A stretch of DNA of 64,000 nucleotides from Viola odorata (lineage: Eukaryota; Streptophyta; Magnoliopsida; Malpighiales; Violaceae): the NCBI GenBank assembly GCA_963691705.1, contig OY829543.1, positions 49,084,564 to 49,148,563 of the forward strand. The letters are read 5' to 3'. The notes under the pieces were generated by a model, which did no database searches, was not told where the DNA came from, and was given only the letters and a program-made list of their open reading frames with translations. The translations under genes were made by a program, and so were the position numbers. Shown here piece by piece: positions 44,243 to 54,940 of this stretch. How positions within the stretch are numbered: the first letter of the stretch is position 1; each line of letters opens with the position of its first letter.

Positions 44243-47200
44243 TCCCCTCCCTCTTCAGATGGATTCGTCCTCGAATCCAGGTCAGCATCGTCCTCATCAC
44301 CTGTTTCAAACAGACGCAAATCAATAATATTAAAAGTACCATGTATTGAACCATACTCACTAGGTAGATCCAAACGATAGGCATTATCGTTGATCTTTTC
44401 AACCACTCGGAATGGTCCATCTCCTCGCGGGGAAAGTTTCCCGCGTCTCTTCTCAGGGAAACGCTCACGTCTTAGGTGTAACCACACCCAATCCCCAACC
44501 TGAAAAGAAACAATCTTTCGGCCCTCATTGCGCTTGCGCACAAGGCGTTCGTTAGCCTTCTCAATATTCTGCTTGGCCTTAGCGTGCATTTGTTGGACAA
44601 GGTCCGCACGCTGCTGTCCGTCTAAACTAGCTACATCACTCAAAGGTAGAGGTGTCAAGTCAAGTGGAGTAAGAGGATTAAAACCGTAAACAACCTCAAA
44701 TGGAGAACAATTTGTAGTAGAGTGAACAGCTCGGTTATATGCATATTCTACAAAGGGTAAATGATCCGTCCATTTGGACGTGTGCTTGGTAACTAATGTG
44801 CGAAGTAGTGACCCGAGCGTTCGGTTAACCACCTCGGTTTGACCGTCCGTCTGAGGGTGACAAGATGTAGAATACAACAACTTAGTCCCTAAGCGGCTCC
44901 ACAAAATCCGCCAAAAATGGCTCAAGAATTTACTATCACGATCACTTACAATACTAACCGGCATGCCGTGGAGGCGGACTACCTCCCTAAAATAAATCTT
45001 AGCAACCTTAAATGCGTCGTGTGTGGTTCTACATGGCAAAAAGTGTGCCATCTTCGAAAATCGGTCGACTACAACAAAGATGCTATCATGTCCGTCCCAC
45101 GACTTAGGTAAGCCGACTACAAAGTCCATGGACACATCGGTCCAAGGGTGGGATGGTACGGGTAGTGGCATATAGGCTCCGTGGTTAGATGCATGCGATT
45201 TGGCTTTTTGGCAAGTAAGACATCTAGCGACTACACGAATGACATCACGTTTCATTTTAGGCCAATAAAAATGCAGTTTCAACAAGTCAAAAGTTTTAGT
45301 GACTCCAAAATGACCCATGAGACCGCCACTATGCGACTCATGCACAAGTAAATCACGCAAGGAACAAATAGGAATACATAGGCGTTTCTGCCTAAACAAA
45401 TATCCATCATGCGTAAAATATCTCACATCAGCTTGTGTATCACAGGTTTTATAGATTTCACTAAAATCCGCATCTTCAGCATACATAGGAATTATTTGTG
45501 CAAACCCTAGGAATTTTACGGATAGTGAAGAGATCAAAGCATACCTGCGGGACAAGGCGTCGGCCACGACGTTGTCCTTTCCTTCCTTATACTTGATGTG
45601 GTATGGAAAAGCTTCTAAAAACTCCAACCACCCTGCATGTCTTCGGTTGAACTTGCTCTGGCCCTTCAGGTATTTGAGGCTGAGATGATCCGTGTGTACC
45701 ACGAATTCCCTCGGCATTAGGTAATGTTGCCAAACCTCAAACGCGCGTACCAAGGCGTACAACTCTTTGTCATACGTAGGGTATCGCAACTGGGCGTCCT
45801 TGAGCTTCTCGCTGAAGAAGGCAATGGCTCGCTTCTCTTGCATCAACACGGCTCCTATCCCTATACCGCTCGCATCGCACTCGAGCTCAAAGGGCTTGTC
45901 GAAGTCCGGCAAGGCAAGGACAGGCGCGTTAGACAGTCGGTCCTTGAGCGCTCGGAAAGCAGCCTCCTGTGCCTCGGTCCACCTGAAAAGAACATTTTTC
46001 TTTGTTAGTTCATTAAGTGGTGCGGCCAAAGAACTAAAATCACGAATGAATCGTCTGTAAAAGCTTGCTAATCCGTGGAAGGAACGGATATCGCTTGCTG
46101 ATTTTGGAGTTGGCCATTCGCGGATCGCTCGGATCTTCTCCTCATCAACCTTCACGCCCTCTCGGCCCACAATAAAACCTAAGAAAGAAACCTGTTCTAA
46201 AGCAAAAGAACATTTCAAAGGTTTAGCAAATAATTTCTCTTGGCGCAAGGTTAGGAAAACTTCTCTTAAGTGCGCAACATGCTCATCAACAGATTTAGAG
46301 TAGACTAAGATATCATCAAAGTAAACAACTACAAATCTGCCTATGAAATGCCTAAGGACATGATTCATTAGACGCATGAATGTGCTTGGCGCATTGGTTA
46401 AGCCAAACGGCATGACTAACCACTCGTATAGTCCGTACTTAGTTTTAAATGCCGTTTTCCACTCATCACCCTCTAGCATCCTAATCTGATGGTACCCACT
46501 CATTAAGTCAATTTTAGAGAACATAATGCTACCGCTAAGTTCGTCTAACATGTCATCTAAACGTGGGATGGGGTGTCGATACTTTACCGTAATTTTGTTG
46601 ACTGCGCGACAGTCAACACACATCCTCCAAGACCCGTCCTTCTTCGGCACAAGGATGACAGGAACCGCACACGGTGAGAGGCTCTCTCTCATGTAGCCTT
46701 TGGACAGCAGATCGTCCACTTGGCGTTGCAACTCCTTGGTTTCCTCGGGGTTGCTGCGATACGCTGGGCGATTAGGTATTGACGAGCCCGGCACAAAGTC
46801 TATGCGGTGCTCAATGCCGCGGATTGGGGGCAGTCCTGGCGGCATCTCCTCAGGTAACACGTCCTCAAATTCCTGCAAAAGAGGTTTAAAACAAGGAAGC
46901 AAGGAATCCGTAGGGTTAGGGTTAGCGGCGTTCAAGGCGAACGACCTAAAACGGAGAAGAATGAGAGGAAAAAATGAGTCCGAAGACTTTTGAACCGTCA
47001 ATGCTTGTCTCACATGCCTCACTTTTGCGAATATGTTTAATTTTAACGTGTGCTCTCTATTTTCACACGGGCTGTTTTTATTCTCCTTTTTCCCATTCGC
47101 AACTCTCTTCTCACTTTTATTTTTCTCTAACCCGAGCTCACTCTTTTCTCGGGGGCTGTTTTCACCCTCAACTCTTTTCCCTCCCCCTGATCGCGATAAC

Positions 47201-47748
47201 TCAAACTCGGCACTAGATTTTTCAAGCCACAGCTGGTCCTCCACGACCTCTTTTATGTTTAGTGGTGCTAGGGTGTACTTGACACCATCTTTCTCCAATC
47301 GGTACTTGTTGGTGCGCCCTTCATGGTTGGCGTTTCGGTCGAATTGCCAAGGCCTTCCCAACAACATGTGGCTGGCGTGCATAGGCACTACATCAAATAG
47401 GATCTCGTCCTTATATCTCCCTATGGCAAACGAGATCAGCACCTGCTTGGTAACCTTCAAAGTGTTGCCGTCATTCATCCAAGACAACGTGTACGGCTTT
47501 GGGTGTTTAACAACAGTCAAGCCAAGCCTGTGAACCAAAAGTGTGCTCGCACAGTTAGCACAACTGCCATTATCTATAATCACTGAACATACCTTGGTTG
47601 CTATGATGCAACGAGTGTGAAAAAGGTTGTCACGTTGCTCCTCATCACAAGTTTCTATTTTTGGCGCGACACTCAAGTTGCGCCTGATAACACAATTAGC
47701 CGATATGGGCATTCGCTCCTCTCCGTCACTCTCTTCTTCGGCTTTGCT
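43936..47748 (-). CDS. Element 2 polyprotein: protease, RT, RNase H, integrase, running into the LTR; gag truncated
   Basis: An uninterrupted frame of about 1270 codons. Protease: IIDNGSCANCAS. Reverse transcriptase: VCVDCRAVN, IDLMSGYHQI, VVYFDDILV. RNase [44 protein letters not shown]. Integrase: zinc-binding HESHSGG...ARCLTCQKAK, catalytic VSMDFVVGLP, IVSDRDSKFL, QTDGQTEVVNRTL, and a GPY/F-like tail (SPRGDGPFRVVEKI, YRLDLP). No chromodomain is obvious. The frame passes the purine tract (about 44243-44256) and continues about 100 codons into LTR C, with PTASVPLPPAGAITRSRAR twice, to a stop at 43936. A lineage of Ty3/gypsy is not assigned. The start is lost by truncation, so no protein is expected unless a chimeric transcript forms. 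The segment 45544-44301 is the part absent from the plus copy. Confidence 0.92.
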   Translation of the reverse strand, partial: SKAEEESDGEERMPISANCVIRRNLSVAPKIETCDEEQRDNLFHTRCIIATKVCSVIIDNGSCANCASTLLVHRLGLTVVKHPKPYTLSWMNDGNTLKVTKQVLISFAIGRYKDEILFDVVPMHASHMLLGRPWQFDRNANHEGRTNKYRLEKDGVKYTLAPLNIKEVVEDQLWLEKSSAEFELSRSGGGKRVEGENSPREKSELGLEKNKSEKRVANGKKENKNSPCENREHTLKLNIFAKVRHVRQALTVQKSSDSFFPLILLRFRSFALNAANPNPTDSLLPCFKPLLQEFEDVLPEEMPPGLPPIRGIEHRIDFVPGSSIPNRPAYRSNPEETKELQRQVDDLLSKGYMRESLSPCAVPVILVPKKDGSWRMCVDCRAVNKITVKYRHPIPRLDDMLDELSGSIMFSKIDLMSGYHQIRMLEGDEWKTAFKTKYGLYEWLVMPFGLTNAPSTFMRLMNHVLRHFIGRFVVVYFDDILVYSKSVDEHVAHLREVFLTLRQEKLFAKPLKCSFALEQVSFLGFIVGREGVKVDEEKIRAIREWPTPKSASDIRSFHGLASFYRRFIRDFSSLAAPLNELTKKNVLFRWTEAQEAAFRALKDRLSNAPVLALPDFDKPFELECDASGIGIGAVLMQEKRAIAFFSEKLKDAQLRYPTYDKELYALVRAFEVWQHYLMPREFVVHTDHLSLKYLKGQSKFNRRHAGWLEFLEAFPYHIKYKEGKDNVVADALSRRYALISSLSVKFLGFAQIIPMYAEDADFSEIYKTCDTQADVRYFTHDGYLFRQKRLCIPICSLRDLLVHESHSGGLMGHFGVTKTFDLLKLHFYWPKMKRDVIRVVARCLTCQKAKSHASNHGAYMPLPVPSHPWTDVSMDFVVGLPKSWDGHDSIFVVVDRFSKMAHFLPCRTTHDAFKVAKIYFREVVRLHGMPVSIVSDRDSKFLSHFWRILWSRLGTKLLYSTSCHPQTDGQTEVVNRTLGSLLRTLVTKHTSKWTDHLPFVEYAYNRAVHSTTNCSPFEVVYGFNPLTPLDLTPLPLSDVASLDGQQRADLVQQMHAKAKQNIEKANERLVRKRNEGRKIVSFQVGDWVWLHLRRERFPEKRRGKLSPRGDGPFRVVEKINDNAYRLDLPSEYGSIHGTFNIIDLRLFETGDEDDADLDSRTNPSEEGGDDTSLSRSPAAPTASVPLPPAGAITRSRARTPTASVPLPPAGAITRSRARTLQARLSSLIHAELKAEASLESAILRAPQPRLVSLVYARFTTPEDDSARNGT
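44301..45544 (-). other. Intron-like segment: present here, absent from the plus copy
   Basis: 1244 bp. Minus-strand left edge CCCGCAG|GTATGC (strong donor consensus) and right edge TGTTTGAAACAG|GTGATG (acceptor-like with a T-rich run). It encodes the integrase. CAGGT occurs at both edges, so the breakpoint is ambiguous over 5 bases; one placement is exactly GT...AG. Confidence 0.6.
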
Positions 47749-47991
47749 GGAGGCCTTGGGGTGGTGTGCGTGTCCTTGGGACTTTCTAGGGCTAGACGTG
47801 CCTTTACTTCAGGTCTTGCTCGGCCATCTTGGGAGTTCGGTGCGTCTAGGCCTAGGTATTGTGATGATTTAGCACTTGATCCCTGACCTCGGGCATGACT
47901 TATGCGCATTTACAAGGCTCGGCTGCCCGTGACCGGTCCTCTTGGCAATGTGTCAAGTTGTTTTAATTCGAAGGGGGCCATGATCACTTCA
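47743..47991 (-). repeat. Element 1 right LTR, second part, with duplicated ~140 bp
   Basis: 47743-47882 repeats 36537-36676 exactly; 47883-47991 is the missing LTR end, closing with GATCACTTCA before the target duplication CCATT. The duplicate differs from the left LTR at several sites, so it was copied from the right LTR. Confidence 0.85.
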
Positions 47992-47996
47992 CCATT

Positions 47997-49527
47997 AAAA
48001 AAGAAAAGCACCCAATCATCCTTATACAACCACTTTTTCACAAGTTTTTTTTTCTGATCGAATCTCACAAGTCCAAGACACATGTTTTTCTTTTTTTGTT
48101 AGACGAGTTCTAGATATGACCTTATTTAGTCCTGTCTTAGAATAATTCGGATTTTTTTTGACCAGTTTAATATATAAGACTAAGAATTAATCTTTATCCC
48201 ATCTAAAGCGAATCCGGAAAAAAAAAGTCAACTAAAAAAAATCAACGGCATCGAATAAGCTCAGACTAATTTGAATTGAGGAAAAATCTTATTCATGTAA
48301 CATAAAGAAGGTTTCATATATCCAAAATCTATAATTTAGCTCATCTGATTTTTTCCCCAATTGACTCTTATGTTTGACCAAAACCCCCAATTCAACCCTA
48401 ATTCATTATTTAATTATTTATTCTCATATATATTAATATTTTTTCACTAGTTTCTAAAAACTCTTTTAGAGGCCATTCTAACCCTGCTAGTTCTTCGGGA
48501 TCTATTCTAACTGGATCTATCATACTTTTTCCATGGCTTGCTAAATTTTCTACTATTCCGTCTATGTTCTCTATATAAGGGGGATTCCCCTTCATTTGTA
48601 ACATACGGAGAAAAAATATATGGAGAACATTTCTTTAGATACCTCCATGTTTCACTAAACTCTCTCTCTAGTTTCCAGCTTTAAATAGTCCCTTAGTTCC
48701 CCGTACTTAAACAGTAGCCCATATTAAAAAAAAAAAAAAAAAAAACTATTCTTCCACCACTGCGCACATACCGCCTTTCCTTTTCTTTATTCTCATCGTT
48801 CTTTATATATATATATATATATATCTTTTAAAAATAAAACAAAATTTATACATTTCGACATAAAAAACTGAAGTCCGATAATAAATATGCTAATAAAGAT
48901 TCAAATTTAAGTTAAAATCTCACCTTTACCACTTAAAAAAACACTGACAATATTATTAAAAAGTATGGATAGTTATGGGACCGTCTTTCCTCTACACCAA
49001 CGTTGAGCCCCACAATTTTTAAGAGAATCTTAAAGTTAGGTAGATTGTGAGAGATTTTTGAAGAGATTAAACACACAAAAATTATGGTTTTATTATGGTA
49101 TAATTAGATAAAGGTCTATCGCAAAAAAAGGAAAAAATTATTAAAAGATTAATGTATCAAAAAAGTTAGGTTGCATTTCGCAACGGAAAATTTTCTGTTT
49201 TTAGAAAACAGTAGAAAATTTTCTGAAAATGAAAATTTTGTTTCACTGCTACAGTACGTTTTCTGTTTTCTAGTTTTCATTTTTCAGCTTTAGAAAACTC
49301 GAAATCGTATTCACCTAACAACTATTTCTTATTTTTTTGAAAAAGAAAACTACTACTTTTGTTAAATCAATTTGATTTTAAATTAAAAACAATGCTAATG
49401 TTTTTTTTAAAGATTGATAAACTAAATAGTAGCCAATTTTAAGTTTGTTAATGATCAAATATAAATATGCTAAATATATTCATGTCTAAATATATTCATG
49501 TCTAAATTCAAAAGCACAAGCCATTTA
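47997..49527. other. AT-rich intergenic DNA, no gene recognised
   Basis: Contains an A-run (about 48727-48745), a (TA)n repeat (about 48803-48824) and a 150-bp inverted structure at 49166-49318. A 64-codon minus frame at 48410-48604 was not recognised. Confidence 0.5.
49166..49318. repeat. Possible small MITE or inverted structure
   Basis: Bounded by TTAGGT and ACCTAA and full of GAAAATTTTC/TTTTCTGTTTT motifs on both arms. No direct target duplication is visible, so it remains tentative. Confidence 0.3.
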
Positions 49528-49910
49528 GGGGTTGTTTAATTTTGAAAAAATTTCAGCAAATTTTCCATTTTTCCAATTGGAAAATAGTTTTTCAGAATTA
49601 ACACTACAAGTTTAGAAAATTCTGCAAACGCCATATTTGAAGTTTTCCAAAAGCTCAACCGATCCATATTGTTAATCTAAAAAAGAAACAATGTTATTTT
49701 AGACATGTCTACCCTCATAATTTTGATATGTTAAATCTATTCATGTTAAATATCAAATATAAATATAATAATTCCGTTCATGAAAATAAAATATATATAA
49801 AATAGGTTTGAATTATTTGTTCATGACGTGAATACTACAAATTTGAACATTCAAAACATACTTAATTTAACTTGTTACTTCTTCATATTCTAACAATTAT
49901 TATAATTAGC

Positions 49911-51328
49911 TCATAATTGATCTGCAATATCTTTTCTAACCGCATTCATTAGTTGTTGTTGGAACATATCCACTTGAATACCTTCTTGCGTCACAGTAGC
50001 TTCGTTCTCGTTTAAATTTTGTTGACCTTCTGTACCATTTTTTGTGAATAGTCCATCAACTCCATCTTCCATTCGAATAAAATTGTGTAGTGTACAACAA
50101 GCTAGAGGTATTTGCTTTTGACGATGAAGAAGATAATTTGGAATGGACTTTAAGATTGGAAATCTAGCCTTCAGAACGCCAAAAGCCCTTTCAATCACAT
50201 TTCTCAATGACAAATGTCGATAGTTAAACAATGCACATTTTCTTGTTATCCTTCCTCGTCCACAAAAATCATTTAAGTGATACCGTTCACCACGATAAGG
50301 AGCTAAAAATCCAGGAATATTTGGATAACCGGCATCAACTACATAATAGTAGTATGCCAAAGATAAATAACAATCAGATATTTGTAGTAAACCATTAATG
50401 TAACAGCTAATAAATATCGTTATGAATTACAAAAATAATGTTTTACCAGCTGCAGGCATAGGAAAATCATTATCTTGTCTTGTCAATGCATCAAGAAAGA
50501 TGCGTGAATCATTAGTTGTGCCTTTCCAACCAGTATACACAAAGGTAAACATCATATCATGCGAACACGCCGCCATAACATTTTGAGTAACAAGTACTTT
50601 TCTACCCCGAAAAGTTTTTTATTTTTGGGCAGGACACCAAGCTGCAACATAAGTACCATCTATAACACCTATGCATTTCTAAAAGGGAAAAAATTACACA
50701 TAGATAAGTTTAATATTCAAACATAATTCTTTTTATTTAGTCATCATGAATTTATAATATACGTGCATACCTGAAAATATAGATACCATCTAGCATTTTC
50801 TTGAATTTCTAGTTGAATGGGTGCTCTTTCAACATGTCTGATCAAATTTGTTTCTAAACGAACTAAAGCGCGTATCACACCCTTAACCCAACGTGAGACT
50901 GTCGCAGTTGAATACTGAAATCGTTCTGCCACCAGCCTTTGAGTTATTCTATGACATAATGCAGTCAATCCCATTGCCACACCCTCTTCCAAACTAGCTG
51001 CATGTGAGTTCTGTAAGTTCAACCCTCTCAACCTGTCACATAAGTTCAGAAACACATATGGCCTCATACGAAAATTGTCGTAGCATCTAATTAGATTTCC
51101 TAGTAAAACTTCAATAATATATGCTCTACCGGTGAGTATAGATGTGCGGTAAGGTATTCTATCAATGAAACTGTTATCACTTTCCATTAACATACGGAGG
51201 ATCGTAGCATCCTCGAAGTCATTGCCGTCATCATCATCATCAGTAGAACTATCACTACTTGAATTAATAACATAAGTATTAGAAATATTGTGGAAATATT
51301 GGGACATTTCACCTGCACCATTAAACAA
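49911..51328 (-). pseudogene. PIF/Harbinger transposase (HARBI1-like, DDE_Tnp_4), in-frame stop
   Basis: Minus strand, three exons. Exon 1 (51328-50771) has an acidic serine-rich start, then FRMRPYVFLNLCDRLRG and RFQYSTATVSRWVKGV, a helix-turn-helix-like part. Exon 2 (50678-50447) has the first catalytic aspartate in CIGVIDGTYV, then TQNVMAACSHDMMFTFVY and GWKGTTNDSRIF. An in-frame TAA at 50619-50621 falls between CPAQK and KTFRGRK. Exon 3 (to 49911) has VVDAGYPNIPGFLAPYRG (second aspartate) and NVIERAFGVLKARFPIL (glutamate). The exon 3 acceptor is unclear; the only nearby AG would remove part of YYYVV. The transposase is probably dead through the stop. The C-terminus is VRKDIADQL. Confidence 0.85.
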
Positions 51329-51524
51329 TTTTGTTGTATTAGTTATACCAATTACAAAATTAGCTAAATTGACATGTTAATAATAAAATTAATTGACAAT
51401 AATAATTAACATAAATGTCATAGAATTGTACCAGCATACAAAACAACCAAGTCATAAACATTTGAAAACAACCTCCAAAGAAAACTCATAAAATAAGTTT
51501 ACAAAATTTTAAAACAAGCCACGA

Positions 51525-54131
51525 TCATTCTAAAGCCCTCAACCAGAACTTCCTCCTCACAATGGACATCTTCATGAACACTTTCCTTCAATGAGATTCT
51601 TTGAACTGCACAAGTGCATTGTTATAAGAGGCATCCGAAATATTATCTAAACTTTCTAACGCATCCATGCACGCATCAACAGAGTATGTATCTCGCGTTG
51701 GACTTGTAACTTCAGACTGCTCTCTTTTACACTTCTTTATTTTTTCTAGGGGAAATAGTCTTTTACTCCCCTGTACTATCGTCGAAAAGTAAAAACCTCC
51801 CTTGTACTTCATTTTTTGCATTACGCCTCCCCTAGACTACTATTTTCGGGCAAAAATCCCCCTTCCGTTAAATTTAGCTGTTAAATCTAACCGATTACTT
51901 GCTACAAATGGTTTTTTTTAACCTGTTGTAGCAGGTAATTATGTATTAAATAATATAATTAATTTTAAAATTCAAAAAAATAATATAATTAATTCAAAAT
52001 TTCAAAAAAACAATATAATTAATTTAAAAATTCATAAAAAAATTTAAAAACTCAAAAATAAAAAAAAAAAAAAAAATCCAAAAAAAATTAAAAGATAAAA
52101 AAATATATATTTCAAAGTAAGGAAAATATGAAAATGTAAAAATTAAAGAAACATTTTCAGCATTTTTATTTCTTATTATCTTATTCCTTAATTTCTTTCT
52201 TTCTTTTTCTTTTCTATTTGTTTTACTTTTAACCCAGAAAATTAAGAAAATTCCAAAAAAAATTTAAAACTCTAAAACAAATCCATCTACATTTTTCTTA
52301 CATTTTACTATTTTATTGAGAAAATAATTTCCAATAGAAATTTTCTAATTCTATTCATTTCAAACAAAACATTTTTAGAAAAGAAAAATCCAACAACAAG
52401 AATCAATTCACCCATCTCTTATATTTTCCATCAATTTACCCAGTTTCACATAATCCCTGCATATTTTCACTCAATCACCCAACTCTTATTCTGCTTGAAA
52501 AAACCAACAGCAGGAATCAATTCAAACAAATCTTGGGTCAGCTTATGAGATGCAACCTCACTAGCCAAACATTTCCAATGAGTAGGCTCATTTTTTCTCA
52601 GCCATTTCATACCCAGAAAACTTGGATATGGCAACTACCCTTTTCACTCACTTCACTCCATGTCCTAACATTAACATTTCCACCCACCATAACCACTCAC
52701 CACCATCGCCACCTCCCACCTCCACCGTTGCAGCAGATCTGACGCACCAGCATCCACCACCACCACCACCACCACGAAGGAGAAGAGAAAAGAGTTTGAT
52801 TGGGATTTATTTTCCTTGTATAAACAAAAATTAATGAAAAAAAAGAATGGGTGCTATAAATAAAATGAATTTAGCTGTCATAGATGTCGGGATTGGGTTT
52901 GGTGAAGACGGAGGAATCGTGGTTGTCCGAGTTGCAGGAGGACGACGGAGTAGTCGCGATTGTCAATTTGGTGATTGGGGCAGTGATGGAGGTCGAAATC
53001 GAGGGTCGCTGAACATACGAAGGTTGATTTGGTGGAATGGGCATAAGATTTAAGGAGAAGAGAGAAAAGGAAAAAAATGGAAAAGAAAAAGAAAGAAAGA
53101 AATTAGAGAATAAGAAGGCGTAGCAGAGGTGAAGAGAAGAAAAAGGAAATAAAGAAATAAAGAAGGCGCAATAGAGGTGAAGAGAAGAAAAAAGAAAAAG
53201 AAAAAAAAAGAAAAAAAAGAAATAAATACTTATGATTGGCTACAGGAAGTGTTTTTAACAGATCCGTTAGTGAAAATGGACGGAAGGGGCTTTTTGCCCG
53301 AAAACGGTAGTCCAGGAGAGGCATAATGCAAAAAATGAAGTATAGGGGAGGTTCTTATTTTTCGACGATAGTACAGGGGAGTAAAAAACTATTACTGATG
53401 ATGCAAGTATCTCCATACAAGAGTCTCACTTCGTAGAACCTCCTTTCTTACAACACCTAGTACCTACAACAATCTCCGCAATACGTTTTCCTTTTGAGCT
53501 CCCACCACCAGATCTGTCACCTTCAATTTCATGATCATCTTCAGGTACACGAACACCATAGTTCAAAAAGTCTTCTTCATTTTGGCGTTTTTCATCTGAG
53601 GTTGGCGGCAATTGCGAAGAAGCATGATGAAGATGTCCAGTAGCGGTAGATTGTTAAACACTTGACCAAGGAGCTCATAGTTCTGACATCCTTTATTTCT
53701 AAATGTCTTGTAATTCTTATTTTTCTGCAAAGTAAATAAACAACATTGAATTTAATCAAAATTCAAATAATTTATCATATGAATTACTAAAGAAACTTAC
53801 AAGGAAACGTAACATACCATGAAAAATATTTTCCACACAGTTTCAGGTGCATTCACAGTGTTTAAAGTTGATTTGTAGGTGACTCCTGTATGGTCTAACA
53901 AATCTAAAAATTGGCGATATTTTTATCGCAGTCGATTATATTTGCCTAACAACTTGACTGATCCAAATCGTTCACCGAAAGCTAAGTATAATTCGTTATC
54001 TATGTCTTGTCAATCCGTAGCTTTAAAACTAGGAGTACTATTTTGATCTACCTTAACTCTCTCGTACAATATTGATAAAATGTTTGCTTCAGTTACATCG
54101 AACCATTTACCATCTTCTTCTTCCCATCTAA
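51525..54131 (-). pseudogene. Harbinger ORF1: Myb/SANT-like DNA-binding protein, split by a MULE
   Basis: In PIF/Harbinger elements this partner protein brings the transposase to DNA and into the nucleus. Pieces on the minus strand: 54131-53819 has EEDGKWFDVTEANILSI, an AFGERFGSVKLLGKYNRLR stretch, KYRQFLDLLDHTGVTY and NAPETVWKIFF, the Myb/SANT-like fold, with two in-frame stops. About 53640-53395 has EEDFLNYGVRVPEDD and a GSSKGKR basic patch. Then comes the Mutator-like insertion (51754-53393). 51753-51525 has KKCKREQSEVTSPTR, DACMDALESLDNISDASY and KVFMKMSIVRRKFWLRAL, the conserved tail, with a TGA where tryptophan is expected. Confidence 0.72.
51754..53393. mobile_element. Mutator-like non-autonomous element with ~115-bp TIRs
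   Basis: Left arm 51754-51869 and right arm 53278-53393 are inverted copies sharing TTTACTCCCCTGTACTATCG, ACTTCATTTTTTGCATTA and TTTTCGGGCAAAAA. The interior has A/T runs, a CCACCACC microsatellite (about 52745-52775) and GAAGAGAAGAAAAA repeats, but no transposase. No convincing target duplication was found, so superfamily assignment rests on the long TIRs. It interrupts the Harbinger ORF1. Confidence 0.7.
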
Positions 54132-54940
54132 ATCATCAATCATTATAACTTAAGAGGTGAGTACCTTACTCGAGGTGGCTGCGATGAATCTGCAATGTAG
54201 GAGGCAACAACGACGGAGCTGTGACGAATCTGCGACGGAGCTGCGATGAAGGAGGTTGCGACGGACAGATCTGCGATGGAGATGGCGAAATTGTATGATT
54301 GGAAAGAGAAAGATAAGAAAAGGAAAATAAAGAGAACAAAAATGGAGAGAGTAGAGATTGCATACCTAGAAGTGCAATAGGAGAATGGATCTGGAAGTAG
54401 AAAATATAAATAGAAGAGGATATGGGAAGGGAAGGGAGGGGAAAGTGGAAAGCAAGATTGGTGGAATTCGGAAACAGGTATGTAGGAACATGGGCGGCGG
54501 AATAGGAGCAAAGAGTGTTTGTTTTCAATTATTTTCCAATTCCATATATCCTTTTGAGCAAAGCACATAGACAGAACAGGGGCGGCTTATTAATAAATCG
54601 ATATCTTTTTTTTCTTTTTCTATTTTTAATCTTTTTTGCTTTTTATCTTTATTTTCTCATTTTTTGTTTTCGTTGGTATTGGTTTGAGAGGTTAGGGGAT
54701 GTATCACAATAAAAAAAAATCCAAAAATTTTCAAATTGGGCATTTTCTATGTTTGTATCTATGATACTCTACTAATTATCTTTATATAATTATAAACTTA
54801 TTAATATATTAATTCATAATTTAATTATAATTAGAATAATTAATATGCATTTTTTATAACCAGTTGATATCTTAATGAATTGAATAGAGAAAATAATTTT
54901 TAGAGTTACAAAGTAAAGTTCAAACATCAAATATTTGATC
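54132..54940. other. Harbinger interior upstream of ORF1
   Basis: GC-richer stretch with repeated GCGACGGAGCTGCGATGAA-like units (about 54178-54285), then T/A-rich DNA. No gene was recognised; the long frames on the minus strand here are composition effects. Confidence 0.45.

Larger units (their letters stand above)
43168..47748 (-). mobile_element. Gypsy element 2, inverted copy, 5'-truncated but with integrase segment
   Basis: Reads on the minus strand from the end of gag (about 47748) through a long open pol to the purine tract and LTR C (44242-43186). The 5' LTR, leader and most of gag are missing. The truncation joins element 1 LTR sequence at a GGCTT shared by both (about 47743-47748). 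Confidence 0.9.
30473..47991 (-). mobile_element. Non-autonomous gypsy-type LTR element (element 1), split by nested insertions
   Basis: Target duplication CCATT on both sides (30468-30472 and 47992-47996). LTRs run TGATGTGATC...GATCACATCA. The left LTR is 30473-31649 (1177 bp); the right LTR is 35613-36676 plus 47883-47991. A purine tract GAAGAGGGAGAGG (minus strand) abuts the left LTR and TGGTAGGGGAGC follows the right LTR, so the element reads on the minus strand. The interior (31650-35612) has gag-like low-complexity coding sequence but no protease, reverse transcriptase or integrase. The leader, the primer site, the ENSPxEKSE-type spacer peptide and the DSRTNPxEEG junction are shared with element 2, which probably mobilised it. 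The right LTR holds the two element-2 copies. Confidence 0.85.

Noticed and set aside
43922..44380. Plus-strand frame MVTNGQVPFLAESS and its duplicates at 36647-36997 and 41987-42439
   Set aside because: Complement of the polyprotein tail in the LTRs; the minus frame in the inverted copy continues integrase and is the real one.
36677..47748. Two independent insertions into neighbouring sites with ordinary target duplications
   Set aside because: Neither copy has two complete ends; the inner ends meet at a truncated LTR and a primer-site remnant, and no 5-bp duplication can be assigned to the inverted copy.
52533..53053. Histidine/proline-rich frames inside the Mutator-like element
   Set aside because: Driven by CCACCACC and CACTCACC microsatellites; no domain and no splice context.
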